Shown here piece by piece: positions 1 to 12,528 of a stretch of DNA of 64,000 bases (positions within the stretch are counted from its first letter, which is position 1; the number at the start of each line of letters is the position of its first letter). The notes under the pieces are model-generated. The model saw only the letters and a list, made by a program, of their open reading frames with translations. It had not been told where the DNA came from and made no database searches. The position numbers were made by a program, and so were the translations under genes. Source of the stretch: Funneliformis mosseae (Eukaryota; Glomeromycota; Glomeromycetes; Glomerales; Glomeraceae); assembly GCA_910592005.1 (NCBI GenBank), contig CAJVPP010000014.1, positions 1 to 64,000 of the forward strand, in the 5' to 3' direction.

Positions 1-111
1 TTCCAAATTCACTTATTAATTTTTTTTATAATTAAAAAATTAAAATTAGTCATAAATTTAAAAGTTGCGATAACTTTTTTTTTGGTCCAATACTTTTGAC
101 CGGGGAGTGTA
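1..111 (-). mobile_element. Terminal end of a Tc1-like element cut by the window edge
   Basis: The stretch at 83-109 ends in GACCGGGGAGTG followed by TA. Read on the minus strand it begins CACTCCCCGGTCAAAAGTAT, which has the look of a Tc1-type inverted end next to a TA target. Only this end is in the window, so the rest of the element would lie to the left. No transposase is visible in these 111 bases. The strand is arbitrary. Confidence 0.5.
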
Positions 112-531
112 CATTAAATTGTAAAACATTACTTTATATAAAATATTAGAAAGTAGGACATATGTTTGTATAAAATTTAATTCATAAATTTGTTAGATTA
201 TTAGAAAATTAGATTTCATAAATACACATTTATAAATAAAATTTATTCTTTCATAATTTTCATATAGATCACTTTGTATGATGTATTTAACACTATATAT
301 AATTTATATTATATAAATGTTAATGTCAGGTAATTTTACTTTATATATTGTTATTTATGACTATTCCTAAAAAGGAATAGAATAGGTATAAATTTGATTA
401 GCTTTATGCAAGAACTATGAGAACCATTTTTCTTTATATTGATATTAATATCAATATCAATATTATAAGAACAATAATTATTATATATGATTTTTTAAAA
501 AAAATAAAAAAAAATTAGGATTGAATGATTA

Positions 532-1298
532 CTAATATTTTTTTAAAATAATGAAAGAATTTATCAAAAATATATACTGTAGTAATCGATGCTTTGGATC
601 ATTATCTTCTTGCAAGATCCAATCTATGTTACCTTTACCAAAAAGTTTAGAGGTGGAAGCCAGAAGACCCTTCTCATAAATAGTACACATAAATTCAGCA
701 TTAAGGTTCCTCTGAAAGCAAAATAGCTTACCAAATCCAGAAGCAAAAAAATATTTCCAAACATGAACTTTTAGTGGATGCTTAACAGAACGAAACACTT
801 TTTTTCTACCAGGAAACTGTCAAACCTTTTTTTTGATATATAATTGAAATGTACTCTCATCTGTAAAAACAACTCAATTCCAATCAAAATTCTTATATTT
901 TTTTTGCCTATTGCAACCTTTTCTTTCAATGGTCTTCTTTAAACAAAGGTTTAGAAATTTTATTACTAAACTTTCCTCTAGACTTACGAAGACATCGTCT
1001 TATTGTTTCTATACTAAGCCCAACACCTTTTTCTTCCATTTTTCTTGTATTTGAATGGCTGTTATATTATGTTCTTTCTCTACCATCTTGTCATCTTGTT
1101 TTGCAGATATTATATAAGGCTACACCGGTCTTTCTGAAGTACTTAGGTCCTGATTTTCATGATATCTTTTAATCCAATAAATAGCTGTAGACTTATTATA
1201 ATATACCTGTTTAGCAATAAATCCAAACTAAACTTTGGACCAGCTGAGTGTTCATGTAAAAAGACAATTTCATATCATTTTTCTAAAGAAAGTTTCAT
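532..1298 (-). pseudogene. Tc1-like transposase pseudogene
   Basis: Read on the minus strand from the ATG at 1296-1298, several frames together give a Tc1-type transposase. The first catalytic Asp lies in FTDEST near 870. Then come KHPLKVHVW and ASGFGKL, and the second catalytic Asp lies in LQEDNDPKH near 590-620. The DD34E block with the third acidic residue (usual form DLNPIEN) is missing, so the 3' part is truncated. Frameshifts and stops interrupt the reading; several stops stand where the family has Gln or Arg. A possible inverted end, GACCACTACTG before TA, lies at 1458-1470. The matching left end was not found. Clearly non-functional. Confidence 0.75.
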
Positions 1299-1559
1299 TT
1301 TTCAAGCGAAAGTTTGATGATCATCTAAATTTTTTTTTTGTATTATTGATACTTATAAATTTACAGGTGATTATGTATTGTATTACATTATATTTCTGAA
1401 AAATTTAAAGGATAGTTATATAATAATTTTGGATGATCTTAAATGATTAGATACTTATGACCACTACTGTAAATAGAACTAATGCAACTAGATACCTCTC
1501 ATTCTTTTTCAAAATCCCATTTTATATTTTTGGTCAATTATTTTTAAAATTATTGAAAA

Positions 1560-2706
1560 ACGTCAAATCACTATTCTCCTTTTTAAAGTAGCTGTCTATT
1601 CTAATTATCTATATAATGATAAAGCTGATAAATTGGCAAAATCATCCCTCTTTTCTCCTCCTTTAAATTTATCACTAAACCATATTTCCTTCATTAATTA
1701 TATACCCATATTTAATAACATGCCTATACATCATCCCTTACGCTTATTTTTAAAAGATTACACTAACACCAGACATTTCTTTGATTACTACTACCTCAAA
1801 AGAAATACTAAATATCAGCACTTACAAGTTAATTGGATTTTAACTTTCCAAATTATTCAGAATGGAACAGCGTCTTTCACCTCATTTAATGAAATAAGAA
1901 GACATTGCAGAAAACTTAAATTCCTTCTTGAATAACTACCAACAGTCCAGTTCATGAAAGCCACTCAACCTCAACTTTATTCATTATCATGAAAATGCTA
2001 TCATTGTAATAATCATAATGAAGACTTTAATCATATATAGCTATACTCTAATATCAGACAATATACTCGATTCTTAATCGCTGAATCCATTATTCATTTA
2101 AAATTACAAATATTCATCCATATGTCATAAACTGATTTTACAATTAAAATTAATAATCTTTTAAATCCTTCCCACGCAATATGGTCTATTCAAGCTTTTC
2201 CATATGATTTCTCCTTTATAGATCTTATTAAAGGCATTATTTCTAATATTTTATTATCAATCTTAACAACATTCAACAAATCGCCTTCCCTCACTCTTTT
2301 AATTTTTTCTTCATTTTTTGATTTTGTCTTTAATCAAGTCTATGACAATATATGAAAGACTAGATGTATTCTAACTTTAGACAAAGAAAGATCTCTACAC
2401 ATAATAAAAAAGTAAAAGAAAGGCAATTTCGTCTTGTCTAACATTAACTTTTCTATCAACAGTTTCTCTAATACTACATTTGCTACTAATACAGATATCT
2501 TAGATTACTTTATATTAATCAATAAATCTTACAAACATGGTCGACATTGGTCCTTCTTTTTGGACTGGTGATAACCAGTTACTTTAATAGTTCCTTCTTC
2601 AGTTTTCTACTTTTGTATCCTTTTAGGATTTTTATGTAAATCTTTTTTACTGAATTTGTTTTTATATAATAAAATATTGCATTACTACGTCTTTAAAAAA
2701 AAAAAA
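1560..2706 (+). mobile_element. 3' end of a decayed LINE-type (non-LTR) retrotransposon
   Basis: The segment around 1590-1645 reads YNDKADKLAK, the end of an RNase H domain as found at the C-terminus of many LINE ORF2 proteins. An open stretch of 100 codons follows (1633-1935). Next comes a cysteine-rich piece near 1990-2045 (CYHCNNHNEDFNH) resembling a zinc-binding tail, then a non-coding tail with AATAAA-like signals. The segment ends in a run of 12 A at 2695-2706. A poly-A end and 5' truncation are typical of LINE insertions. Reverse transcriptase and endonuclease are not visible. The family assignment rests on motif memory. Confidence 0.6.
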
Positions 2707-4028
2707 ATAATTATAAAAAAATAAAATTTAGTTTATTGGATTTATCTTATTAAAACTTATTAAATAATTATATTTTCATATTTTTGAGATTAATAGATAG
2801 AAAAATATATAAGTTTAAAATTTTAACTTTTTTTCATAATAATTTATCATATATTTATCTTTAAAATATTACTAATTAATTACATTTTTTTTTGAATTTT
2901 TACTTAGAAAATATCATAAAATTTATTATAAAAATATTAATTTTTAAATAAATTATTTGAAAAATATTTAAAAATATTATAAATAATTTTAATTATTAAA
3001 TAAAATTGCAGGTAAATTTGCCTGCAAAACGCTTGAAGATATAAAAAAATGATTTTATATATATAAACTAACTTGATTCAAATAGATTTTAATTTATTAA
3101 AATTATTATATATTTATAGAAAATTAAATTAATATCAATTTATAATATAATCATTTTTTAAAATTTTTTATATTTAATTTTAATTAAATAAAAAAATTAT
3201 TATAAATTATTAAATTATATAAAATTAATATTATTAATTAATTATCAAATTTTATTTTATAATTTTCAAAATAGTTGTAATTAAAAAATTATTTTTTTTT
3301 ATTTAAAAATATATTTGTGTATATTTTTATTAACTAGATAATTAATATAATTTTAATTTTAATAATAAGCATTATATAAAAAAAGTTTAATATATTTGGA
3401 TGTTTTGCAGTAGAAAGGAAGGAAACTACCAAAAAAATTTTTTTTATATTAATGTTAAATCTGAATTTATTTTATTAAAAAATTAATATTTAACTTAGAA
3501 AGTAAATAAAAAATTTTTTTGGTAGTTTCTTTTCTTTTTATTACAAAGCATCTATTTTATCAATTTATATAAGTTTATTAAATATATCTATAAGTAAATT
3601 CTCAAAGCTTTTTAATATAATTAACTTTAAAGATTTTTTTATAATATAATTACTATAATATATATATATAATTAAATTATAGTAAATAAGCAGACAAATC
3701 TGCTTGTCATTTCTTTTATTATTGTATAAGAATACTAAATTAAAATTAATAAAACAAAAATTTCAACCAATCATTAAATGTTAAGAAATTAGTTGACGAA
3801 TATCCAATAGCAAACTGGTTTCGAATATTTTGAGCCCCTGAATTTTTGTGGCGTTGCTTTCAATATACGGATTTACGGAATTAAGGGACAAAATTTCGGA
3901 CCCCATTCTTCCGTTTCATTGCAGTGAGTTTTCGATTAAGAAACCTTTACTTCATTATATAAAGACATGCTAAATCCTATATAAAATGGTAACTATACAA
4001 TACACTATAAAGAACTTTTATTGTCACA
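2707..4028. other. AT-rich intergenic region upstream of the NC2 beta gene
   Basis: No gene is visible. The sequence is dominated by A/T runs. It holds a 154-bp foldback (3399-3552, listed separately) and two small hairpins: TTGCAGG...CCTGCAA near 3006-3027 and AAGCAGA...TCTGCTT near 3689-3706. The last 200 bases before the ATG at 4029 are less AT-rich and probably contain the promoter, but no clear TATA or other named site stands out. Confidence 0.5.
3399..3552. repeat. Foldback element with imperfect arms of about 60 bp
   Basis: The left arm (3399-3460) and right arm (3491-3552) are imperfect reverse complements. The arms share GGAAACTACC on the left and GGTAGTTTC on the right, each next to a poly-A/poly-T block, and the outer ends GATG and GCATC also pair. 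The loop is about 30 bp and AT-rich. Size and structure fit a foldback-type MITE. No target-site duplication was identified. Confidence 0.6.
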
Positions 4029-4830
4029 ATGAGCATGAGCGATCGCGAAACAGTCGGTAACGGTGGGTTGGATGACGAGTTATCACTTCCAAAAGGTATT
4101 ATGTTCATTAATTATAAATTTTCCAAGTTACATATATATATTTTTTTTAACTTGGTGTGTTCTAAATCATTTGTTTTATTATTTTAAAGCAACTGTAACT
4201 AAACTCATTACAGAAATGTTACCACCCGACATTGCTTGTGCAAAAGATACTCGCGATTTGTTAATAGACTGTTGTGTTGGTAAGTAAGGTAATAAGTAAA
4301 GATCTTTTCCACTGCTTATATTCTTTAATTTGGTAATGACTCTATTTGTATTTATTTACCAGAATTTATTCATTTAATCGCTTCTGAAGCAAACGAAATC
4401 TGTGAGAAAGAAGCCAAGAAAACCATAGCTGCGGAACACGTCATCACCGCTCTTCAAGTATGAAATTGTTTTTCCGTACATAATTTGAGAACCTTATTTA
4501 AAAATTTTCACTTTATCATTTTACTAATTAAATATTATTAATTAGACTCTAGGCTTTGAAAATTACTTGTCTGAAGTACAAGAAGTTTTTAAAGAACATA
4601 AAAAATTGCAAAAGGTAAAACAAAATTTATCTACCATTTTTTTTTTTCATTTTTTTTTTTTTAATCTTATCATGTCCTAATCGAATATTTCTAATTACTA
4701 ATTTTAGGATCGTGATAAGAAAAGCTCAAGATTAGAAAATTCAGGTATGACAGAAGAGGAGTTATTGAGACAGCAAGAACTTTTGTTTGAGCAATCTCGT
4801 CTCAAATATCAAGCACAGCAACAATCATGA
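4029..4830 (+). CDS. NCB2: NC2 beta (Dr1/Ncb2), TBP-binding negative cofactor 2 subunit
   Basis: Five exons: 4029-4095, 4190-4279, 4363-4457, about 4547-4614 and 4708-4830, joined by GT-AG introns. The product is about 147 residues, the usual size of fungal NC2 beta. After a short acidic start (DDELSLPKA) it shows the histone fold: VTKLITEMLPPDI, ARDTRDLLIDCC-like helix 2, then EFIHLIASEANEIC and TIAAEHVITALQ. The C-terminal part has GFENYLSEV and the hallmark EEELLRQQELLFEQSR. NC2 beta pairs with NC2 alpha and clamps TBP on promoter DNA in the nucleus. The in-frame Met two codons downstream (4035) is an alternative start. My count of exon 4 is one base short of frame, so that boundary needs checking. 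The gene lies alone between repeat-rich regions. Confidence 0.9.
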
Positions 4831-6789
4831 ATTTAGAAGCGATTGTATGAAAGATCATACTTGATAATAATATTTTATTATGAGTAAAATGATTTATTTT
4901 ATTACAACGTCCTTTCTCTTTTTTCCTTTTTTTTTTTTTTGTAATGTTAAGCTAGATATACATATGAGAATATAATAAATTTGATCATAATTATTCTTTT
5001 CGTTCGTCGTTAATTGAATAAAAAAAAAGCGACTTTTCTATGTTAATCTAATTTTACGATAACGTTTTCTAGTAGATTTAGATTGTTATCGAAATAAAAG
5101 CTAAATTCCTTTTAGTTAGAAGTAACGCTTTCTAAATCCATTTATAACTGGTCAGTTGATAACAATTTTAATTCGAAACTCGGTTAAACTTAAGCCACAA
5201 GAATCAAGAAAATATTGAAAAAAAAGGATGAAGCAAGTTATGGCTGTGAATCCTAACTCTTTCTTGATTCTTAACTTGATTCAAAATTTTAATTATACTG
5301 TATAAATTGGATTATCTCTTTTGTTTTAAAAATATTGATACACCTTAGAATAAAAATAATCTAACTAATGCTTCTATCTAACAACAAATTGAATTAATAT
5401 GCTTTCATCATTATTATTATAAATTGGTAATTCTATTTTTTCATAAATTAACTAAATAAATATTTATACTTTTACCTGAAATTTATATTACTTTTAAGAA
5501 TATTTTTAATGCCATTCATAATATTAATATAAAGATTTTTATTATTTATATCAATAGTATTAATATTAGTTAATAATTTTCAATATCAATTTTTTTTCTT
5601 AAAATTTTATATTTATTTTTTTTTTAATTAAAAAAAAAAAGGTAAAATTTAATAATTATTATATTATATAATTATATAAATAATATATATTTTTTTTAAT
5701 TTTAATAAAAATAATTTTCATTTTTGAATCATTAAAAATATTATATTATAATAATAAAGTATTTAAATATAGATAAGACCTAAGTGATTATATGTAAAAT
5801 TTTACCTACTCATAAAATTAGAGTTATTTTGAGTTAAATTTAGGCATAAAATTAGGGTTGTTAGAATTAGATTTAGGATTAAAATTTATTTATTATTACG
5901 TTATTAACCCTATAATCAATTTTTCAAACCTAAAGTAATAATAACTTAATAATAGAGAATATGTGTGAGAAACTACAAAGTTACTATAGAATAAGTTCTA
6001 TTATAATCAATTTTAGGTTTATAATTTAGACAACTAATTAACTTTAACAATTTATAAAAATAATAAACACAATCAATACATTAAAAGATTTTAATATATG
6101 TATAGTTTAAAAAGAGATTTCTTTATTATAAAGATTGTATTTTTAACAATCCTTAACCTTAGATTCTAAATCTTAAATTCAAATTATTGAGTTATCACTA
6201 TTTTTTCTATTCTTTTATAGAAATAATTTTCTATTCTATTTATATAAAATTATATTTATAAAATGATCAATATCTAATGTTATTATATATAAACTATTTT
6301 ATAACATTTAAAATGTTAAAGAAGTTAAAAATATTAAAGTATTAATAATATTAATTCTTTGTGATTGACTTCATATAATATCAACTTATCACACTTTTCT
6401 ATTTCTTATTTTAATAATTAATTGAGAAACAGAAAATTTTTATTGCTAAATATTTTATTTGTTACCTATTATATATTATATAGTGATTTCATCTGATGAA
6501 TAAATTAGCAAAAGTATTAAATTTTATTATAAAATATTTTTATTGTTTTGAAAATTTGTATTTTGTCTATTTTATATAAAATACATACTTTATATTTATA
6601 TATATTAAAGCAGAAATAGAATTAGATTAGGATTAAGGTTAGGATTAAGATTAGGATTAGAGATTATTTATCATAATATATTATATTCCTATATGTTTTA
6701 TTTTTACAGCTTATTCTGAAAACTTAGAAATTTTTTTATAAAAAATTTTATTTGTCACCTATTTTAAAATATACCTTATATTTTATATA
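4831..6789. other. AT-rich intergenic region, no gene seen
   Basis: Nothing coding is visible. The first 100 bases hold the NC2 beta 3' end with poly-T stretches. Perfect 13-bp inverted arms (AAGAATCAAGAAA at 5199-5211 and its complement at 5260-5272) enclose a 48-bp loop. Telomere-like hexamers occur at 6627-6662, with looser ones near 5843-5893 and, on the other strand, near 6150-6180. Confidence 0.5.
6627..6662 (+). repeat. Degenerate telomere-like hexamer array
   Basis: Six consecutive hexamers in phase read TTAGGA, TTAAGG, TTAGGA, TTAAGA, TTAGGA, TTAGAG. Every one differs from the common fungal telomere unit TTAGGG only by G-to-A changes. It may be a decayed interstitial telomeric tract, or a chance 12-bp tandem repeat in AT-rich DNA. 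Confidence 0.45.
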
Positions 6790-7107
6790 CAGTTCCCAGC
6801 GAAAAGAATAGCAGTGGAAGACTGCATCTATTTTAGGCTGCGGTTTCACTACTTTCTAGATTTAGGCATTTGTTTATATGCTTAAATCAGACATTGAAAC
6901 CTGAAATAAAAAGGTAAGTTAATTCGCAATTTGTGAGAAATAGAAAGATCAATATCACGTTTATATAATGATCAGCGGGAATAATAGTAATAATAAAATT
7001 TGTTAATACCAAGAATCTGAAACTGTTCTTAATCTAAACATGTAAACATGAATAAACAACCTAAACTTGACGTAAAACTAGTTTTTATTGGCTAAATAGT
7101 ACCCCGA

Positions 7108-10100
7108 TTGCATTATAGAGTGAACTCAAGAGAATGGTGGATTATAAGAGATGACAGCAAATTAGAAGAAGGCGTATTTCTTTATCCTATTCGTGTAGGC
7201 TGGGAAACTGTTATAGAACAAAATAATAGATACTTTTATATGCATATAACAGAGGGAATGACAATAGTGAGATACTGCCAGGATATAGGTACCAGTCTGG
7301 CAGTAAATTTAGTGATGTTGAAACAGTATCAAGTTATGCGATAACGAGTTTATACCAGCGAATTTTTTCTAATTCAAAGATGAAATTTTCTGGACCACTA
7401 GTTTTAGGTTGGGTCAATAATGAATTATTGAAAGCTTCACTAGAAAATATTCCTTTTTAGGCATTTACTGTTAAGGTTAATGATATTATGATTTATATTA
7501 CAAATATTAGCATTTGTGGATAAAAAAAAACAATAAAAAATTATATTGCATCATTTACTGGTAAATACAAGAGAAAACGAGCTTTATATGTTCAAAAAAT
7601 TCAACCTGACAATTGTGAAATTTCAATACATCAAAAGGATCATGAAACAATATTTTTTGGTTCTATTTCAACAGAAGCGTGACAAAATATAGGATATTAT
7701 AAAAAATATCGTAGAACACAATTGTTTGGCATAGAGCATCTAATGACACAAAATACTATTAATGAACAATGAATTCCTAGATGTTTACCTATGTTTTGGG
7801 ATAATAAAGTGCTTATAAATAATATTTTTAATTATAATTTGAGAAAACGAACACTTAGTAATATTAACTGGTAACAATTATTTCAAATTTGGCTTACACA
7901 GAAAAGTACAATTATTGAATTACGTAGAATGCTAAAAAAAATATATCTGCCAAATTATTTGCATAATGAACGTGAACTTCGAGCATGGCGTACAATGCTA
8001 AGGGCTGCTGGATGTACAGAAGTTACTCTATTTCCTAAGAATCAATCAGAGGTAATGAATGTAATGTATTTTAGTTAATAATAATTGATTATCTCTATGG
8101 CCAAATTAAACCAACCATTTTACCAAATTTAGTATAAATTTTGGTTGTGAAGTTCAAACCTATTGATGGATAAAAATACCTTAGAAATTCTATATTATAG
8201 CGGATTTCTAAATGCTATTCTAACTAATGTATTTAATTCAAGTAATCAATTCTGGAAATGTTTTCAAAAATCATTAGAAGAGAACAAAACAGACCATGAT
8301 AGAAAGATACGAATTTTGTCAATTATTGCAAATAATTTTGAATATGAAGAACTTCAAAAAAATCTCAAGGTAAATGATGTTATTACTTACACTAATGTTT
8401 ACTATTAAGTCCTTATGCATCTTACACTTTTGTTAATTTATATTTACAATTATGGTTTATATTATAAACAGGTTTCTTCCAAAACAGTAGCAAAAGCTAA
8501 ACATCACTGCAAGATTAACAGTCCAGAATGTGCAGTAATAGATAAACCTATAATTACACAAGTCTGAACTACTGATGAAATGGAAAAACAATTTCAGAAT
8601 TTTTTTGCTGATAAAAATATTGTAAATTTGAGTTCCTACAAGGTGGATACGAAAACTGGTAAACCATTCAAATATCTAAAAGATCAAAAAGAAATATTGT
8701 GGCAAAAATTCTTTGAGATGTATCCCAAGGGCATGAAACAGACAACATTTTTAGTATCTGTTCTGATTACGGATATGATGTATTTGATGATTTAAGGAAT
8801 TTGATAACAGAAAAAATCAGTGAAAAAACACAACAGGTAAATATAATTTTTTTTAATAATATTTTAGTGGGGTTTGGTATGAAAATTTGTAGTATTATAA
8901 TATATGTTTTTATAAAGTTTTTAATAAATAGAAAATATGTTCATCAAAATTACAAAAATTACTAATTCTCTAATTATTTTATGTATTATTTATTTATAAT
9001 TATATTGCTATAATTAATAAAAAAAATAAAATAAAAATAAATACTCAATAATTACAAATATTCAAAAATACATTATTAGAATCAATTAATTACAGAGCTT
9101 GAATCTGTTCGTCAGCATTTAAAGCATGAATATGAAAAAGAACTTCAAATAGATTACCTAGGACGATCTTATCACGTTGAATGTCTTGAGCATTGTCTTT
9201 CATATGCTTTCAGAGAATGTGTTAAACTCTACTCTTCTAATTGTGATCAATGTAACAAAGTATCAGAATTTTTTTGTCAATTAGCTTATATCATACTAGA
9301 TAATTTTGAGCGAATCATAGAAAATTGAAAAAAACTTCAATATTACTAATCTCATTAAGTACGCAAGACATACCTCAACACTCAATTTAATGCAAATTTG
9401 CTTTCTCTTGATGAAGAAGGTGCTATAATAATCGTAGATTATAAAATGAAGATTTGCCAAAATTAGCACGAGAGGTAAAATCAGATTTCTATGGAAAATC
9501 TGGATGGATATTACATACAATGTTAGTATATACAAAAGCCAATAATCATGAATTAGAAATAAAAGCCTTTAATCATTGGTCTTCAGACACAGTTCAAGAT
9601 GCGTTATTTACAGCTTCATGTTTTGAAGTTGTCTTTAATTCATTTGAAAAAAAACCAAAATGGGTAAGAATCCTATCTGATAATGGCGCTCACTACCATT
9701 GTGCTGAATTAATGGCTATGATTACAAACTGGAAATCCTGGTATGATGTGAAAATCTGAAGTTGGATTTTTTTAGAGGCGGGAGAGGCCAAAACAACGAT
9801 CGATTCATATCATGCTCAGGTTATTTAGTATGATAGTTGTATTGTAAATTATAACTGTGACTTATAAACTTCTATTGTGGCTTATTTCTAAATTTCTCAT
9901 GCAATCAAACGGTATGTTAGGCTAGGATACGATATATCTGAAGGTCAAGATATAGAAGAAGTGATCAAAGGTATTAGAAAAGCAACGGTTACAAATATTG
10001 AACTAGATCGAAAGGAAAAAAGAAAAAAACCTGTGATGACTGGTATTTCTAATTGGTTCGAATTTCAGTGGCCTGTTGAAGGAGAATTTAGTGGTTTTGT

Positions 10101-11000
10101 ACGTGGTAGAGCTCTTCCCAACTTTGGAATATGGAATGATTTCTCTCTCTCCACTATTTGTAAATCAATGAAAGGTGATAAGCAATTTTGACCAAATCTC
10201 TCAATTTCTACACCTACAAATCCAAATTCAAAATGGATAATTCCAATATCATCAACAAATCGGAACGATAACTCCCAAAACGAAATAGCTGAACTAAACA
10301 GGTTGACAAAGGATAATATCAAAGAAGAGCTAGAAAGAAGATCTCTATTTTATGATGAAAAAGAAAATCAGCAAGAGTTAATTGCAATTTTGAGAGAAAA
10401 TATTGCATGTGAGACAAAAAATAAAATAGCAGGTAATAAATTATTTTTTTTTTGCAAATTAACTTGCAATAAAATTCAACTAATCATTTTTATTATATAG
10501 AGGCAAGAAAGGCAATTGATACAATGGAAAATAAGGAAAATAATAACATTACAGAGTTAAGAACAAAGAAAGAAAAGGTAAAAAAAAGGCAAAGGGAAAA
10601 GAAAATGAGTGAATGCGACTACTTCAAAAAAAATAGAAAAATATCGTTATAACCTGCAATAATAATATCAGATATATGTTATTTCTTTAGAAACAACTAT
10701 TTTTAAGTCAGTTGGGCTTTAAAAGAAAACCAGAAATATGGAAAAAAAGGTGGCAGAAAACACATACCTGAAGGAATAATGGAATTATTGAAAGGTTTTT
10801 TCTATGCTGGTGACGCCCATAAAAATGAATGATATTCCGCAAAAGAAATGCTTGAGGCACTACAAAAAAAGTAAAAACAGGTGAGCTAGAGGAGAGTGAT
10901 ATACTGAAGTTGAAAATAATTGAAAACTGGATTAGCCAGTACTCCCGCCAACACAAGCAAGCAATAGCCAAAGCTATGGCCAAATGACAATAAAAACTGC
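7108..11000 (+). pseudogene. Degenerate gene of a multicopy repeat family with DDE-like core and SAP-like domain
   Basis: Conceptual reading across frames gives one long protein broken by stops and frameshifts. Pieces in order: an N-terminal region (7108-8060) containing NERELRAWRTMLRAAGC; a middle part (8163-8800) ending in SDYGYDVFDDL; a cysteine/histidine-rich part (9110-9280) with CLEHC and CDQCNK; and a DDE-like core (9385-9830) with IVDYKM, ILSDNGAHYH and LEAGEAKTTIDSYHAQ. Then come a region with ISNWFEFQWPVEG (10040-10090), a SAP-like helix pair (LTKDNIKEELERR, 10300-10345) and a tail with KGGRKHIPEG and AGDAHKNE (10750-10830). From memory this matches a large repeated family in Rhizophagus genomes. 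The acidic residues suggest a transposase or integrase fold, but no function is proven. Several stops replace Gln or Trp. Confidence 0.6.
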
Positions 11001-11392
11001 ACATAATACCTATATTTGATGTCTAAGTGGGCTTAAACCACTTTTTTCGCTTTTTTTTCACTTTTGAATTTTTGTAATTTTACGTTTTAAACCTATAATC
11101 CTGAGCCGTTAAGGCGTTTGTGCGAAATCTGTCAAATAAAGTGTAAATTTTTTTTAATAAAATAAATAGCTTAGATTTTAAGTGACGTTTTTTATTATAC
11201 ATATTTAGTACGTTTTATCATTAATTCAGAAATTTGTATTACATGAAATTTTTCCAATTACGGTTTTTTTATAATTAATTATGTAAAATTGCCCTGATCG
11301 ACATTATGCATATTCTTTCCATTTCTGGCGAATTACAAATTAAAAAAATAAGATTTGTTATTTGTTTTTATTTTGATTTCCTTTCCGAAACT

Positions 11393-12408
11393 ATGCCAAG
11401 CTTTTTAAAAATACAAAGAAATTCTGTTAAGTCACTTTGGGACTAAAAAGTGCGTAATGCAAAGGAAATTTCTAATCAATGTGCATTCCTTTGCATACAT
11501 GTGAACAATATGTTAGTTTACTAAATAAAACTGGCAAAATTTCTATTGGTCACTCTTTTGGCTGTCCAAGAAAATTGGTTTCAAATCAACGCCGCCATAT
11601 TGAAAAAATTCTGCAACATAATTATTTTACTACAGCAGGCGAACTTAAGGCAAAATTGGAAGAAAAAGATCCCAATCTTAATGTCAGTGAACATACAATA
11701 CATTGTGAGCTCAATAATCTTGGATATACTTCTGTTCTTCCAAGAAAGGTTCCTCTCTTAACCCAAAAAGCGAAAAAATTTCGTTTGTCTTAAATACGTG
11801 ATCATTTGCGATACAACTGGAAAAAAATTGTTTTTTCTGATGAAACAACACTTCAGATGTTTAGAAATACCATATATGCATAGTCTCATAATGCAGAACC
11901 AATTGCTCCTATGGTAAAGCACCTATTTAAGGTTCATGTTTGGGCAGCGATTAGTGCTAAAGAAAAAATCGGCATTCATTTGTTTACTGAAAATTTGGAT
12001 CATCATTTGTATTAAAAAATCTTAGATGATTATCTGTATAACAATGTGGATATATTATACAGACGTAGCTGGGTCTTTCAACAAGATAATGATCTAAAAC
12101 ACACCTCACATGATGTTCAAGAAAACTTGAAAAAATATCTTCTAAGACGAGTTCTTTCTTGGCCTTCATATAGCTCAGACTTGAATCCTATTGAAAATGT
12201 ATGGGCTGTATTAAAGGGAAAGGTAGAAAAAAAGATTAAGTATTTAGTAGCAAAAAAAAAAATATTACCTGCGATGTATTCCTTAATACAATCCGGCAGA
12301 AATAGGACGATCTTGATAACGCCATATTACTTCAGTGCATTAAGAGCATGCCAAGCTAAATTAAAGCATGTATCAATACAGAAGGAGGATACACTAAATA
12401 TTAATTAA
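11393..12408 (+). pseudogene. Tc1-like DD34E transposase pseudogene
   Basis: From the ATG at 11393 the N-terminal helix-turn-helix is broken by a stop and a frameshift near 11475. The reading then continues through FGCPRKL, SDET (first catalytic Asp, near 11840), HLFKVHVWAAIS, FQQDNDLKHTS (second Asp, near 12080) and PSYSSDLNPIENVW (Glu of the DD34E triad, near 12165-12205). All three catalytic residues survive, but in-frame stops near 11793, 11881 and 12015 rule out a working protein. The inverted end at 12492-12528 lies 84 bp downstream. Confidence 0.8.
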
Positions 12409-12528
12409 TAATATAAAAGTTGTTGTTAGTATTGTTCTTATAAATAATAAAAAAAATATATATACATTAAAATAAAGTTTGTACATATCATCAAAATATG
12501 TTTTTACCATTCTTTTCATAAGGAACTG

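Larger units (their letters stand above)
6790..12528 (+). mobile_element. Composite bounded by Tc1-like inverted ends
   Basis: The left end starts at 6790, next to TA, with CAGTTCCCAGCGAAAAGAAT. The right end finishes at 12528, next to TA, and its reverse complement starts CAGTTCCTTATGAAAAGAAT. Sixteen of these 20 positions match, and both start with the CAGT expected of Tc1/mariner ends. Inside lie a degenerate DDE/SAP repeat-family gene (7108-11000) and a Tc1-like transposase pseudogene (11393-12408). The simplest reading is a Tc1-like element interrupted by another repeat. Two unrelated Tc1 ends could also be facing each other by chance. Confidence 0.55.

Noticed and set aside
10065..10322. 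Minus-strand open frame of 85 codons
   Set aside because: Shadow of the degenerate DDE/SAP reading on the other strand; no family features.
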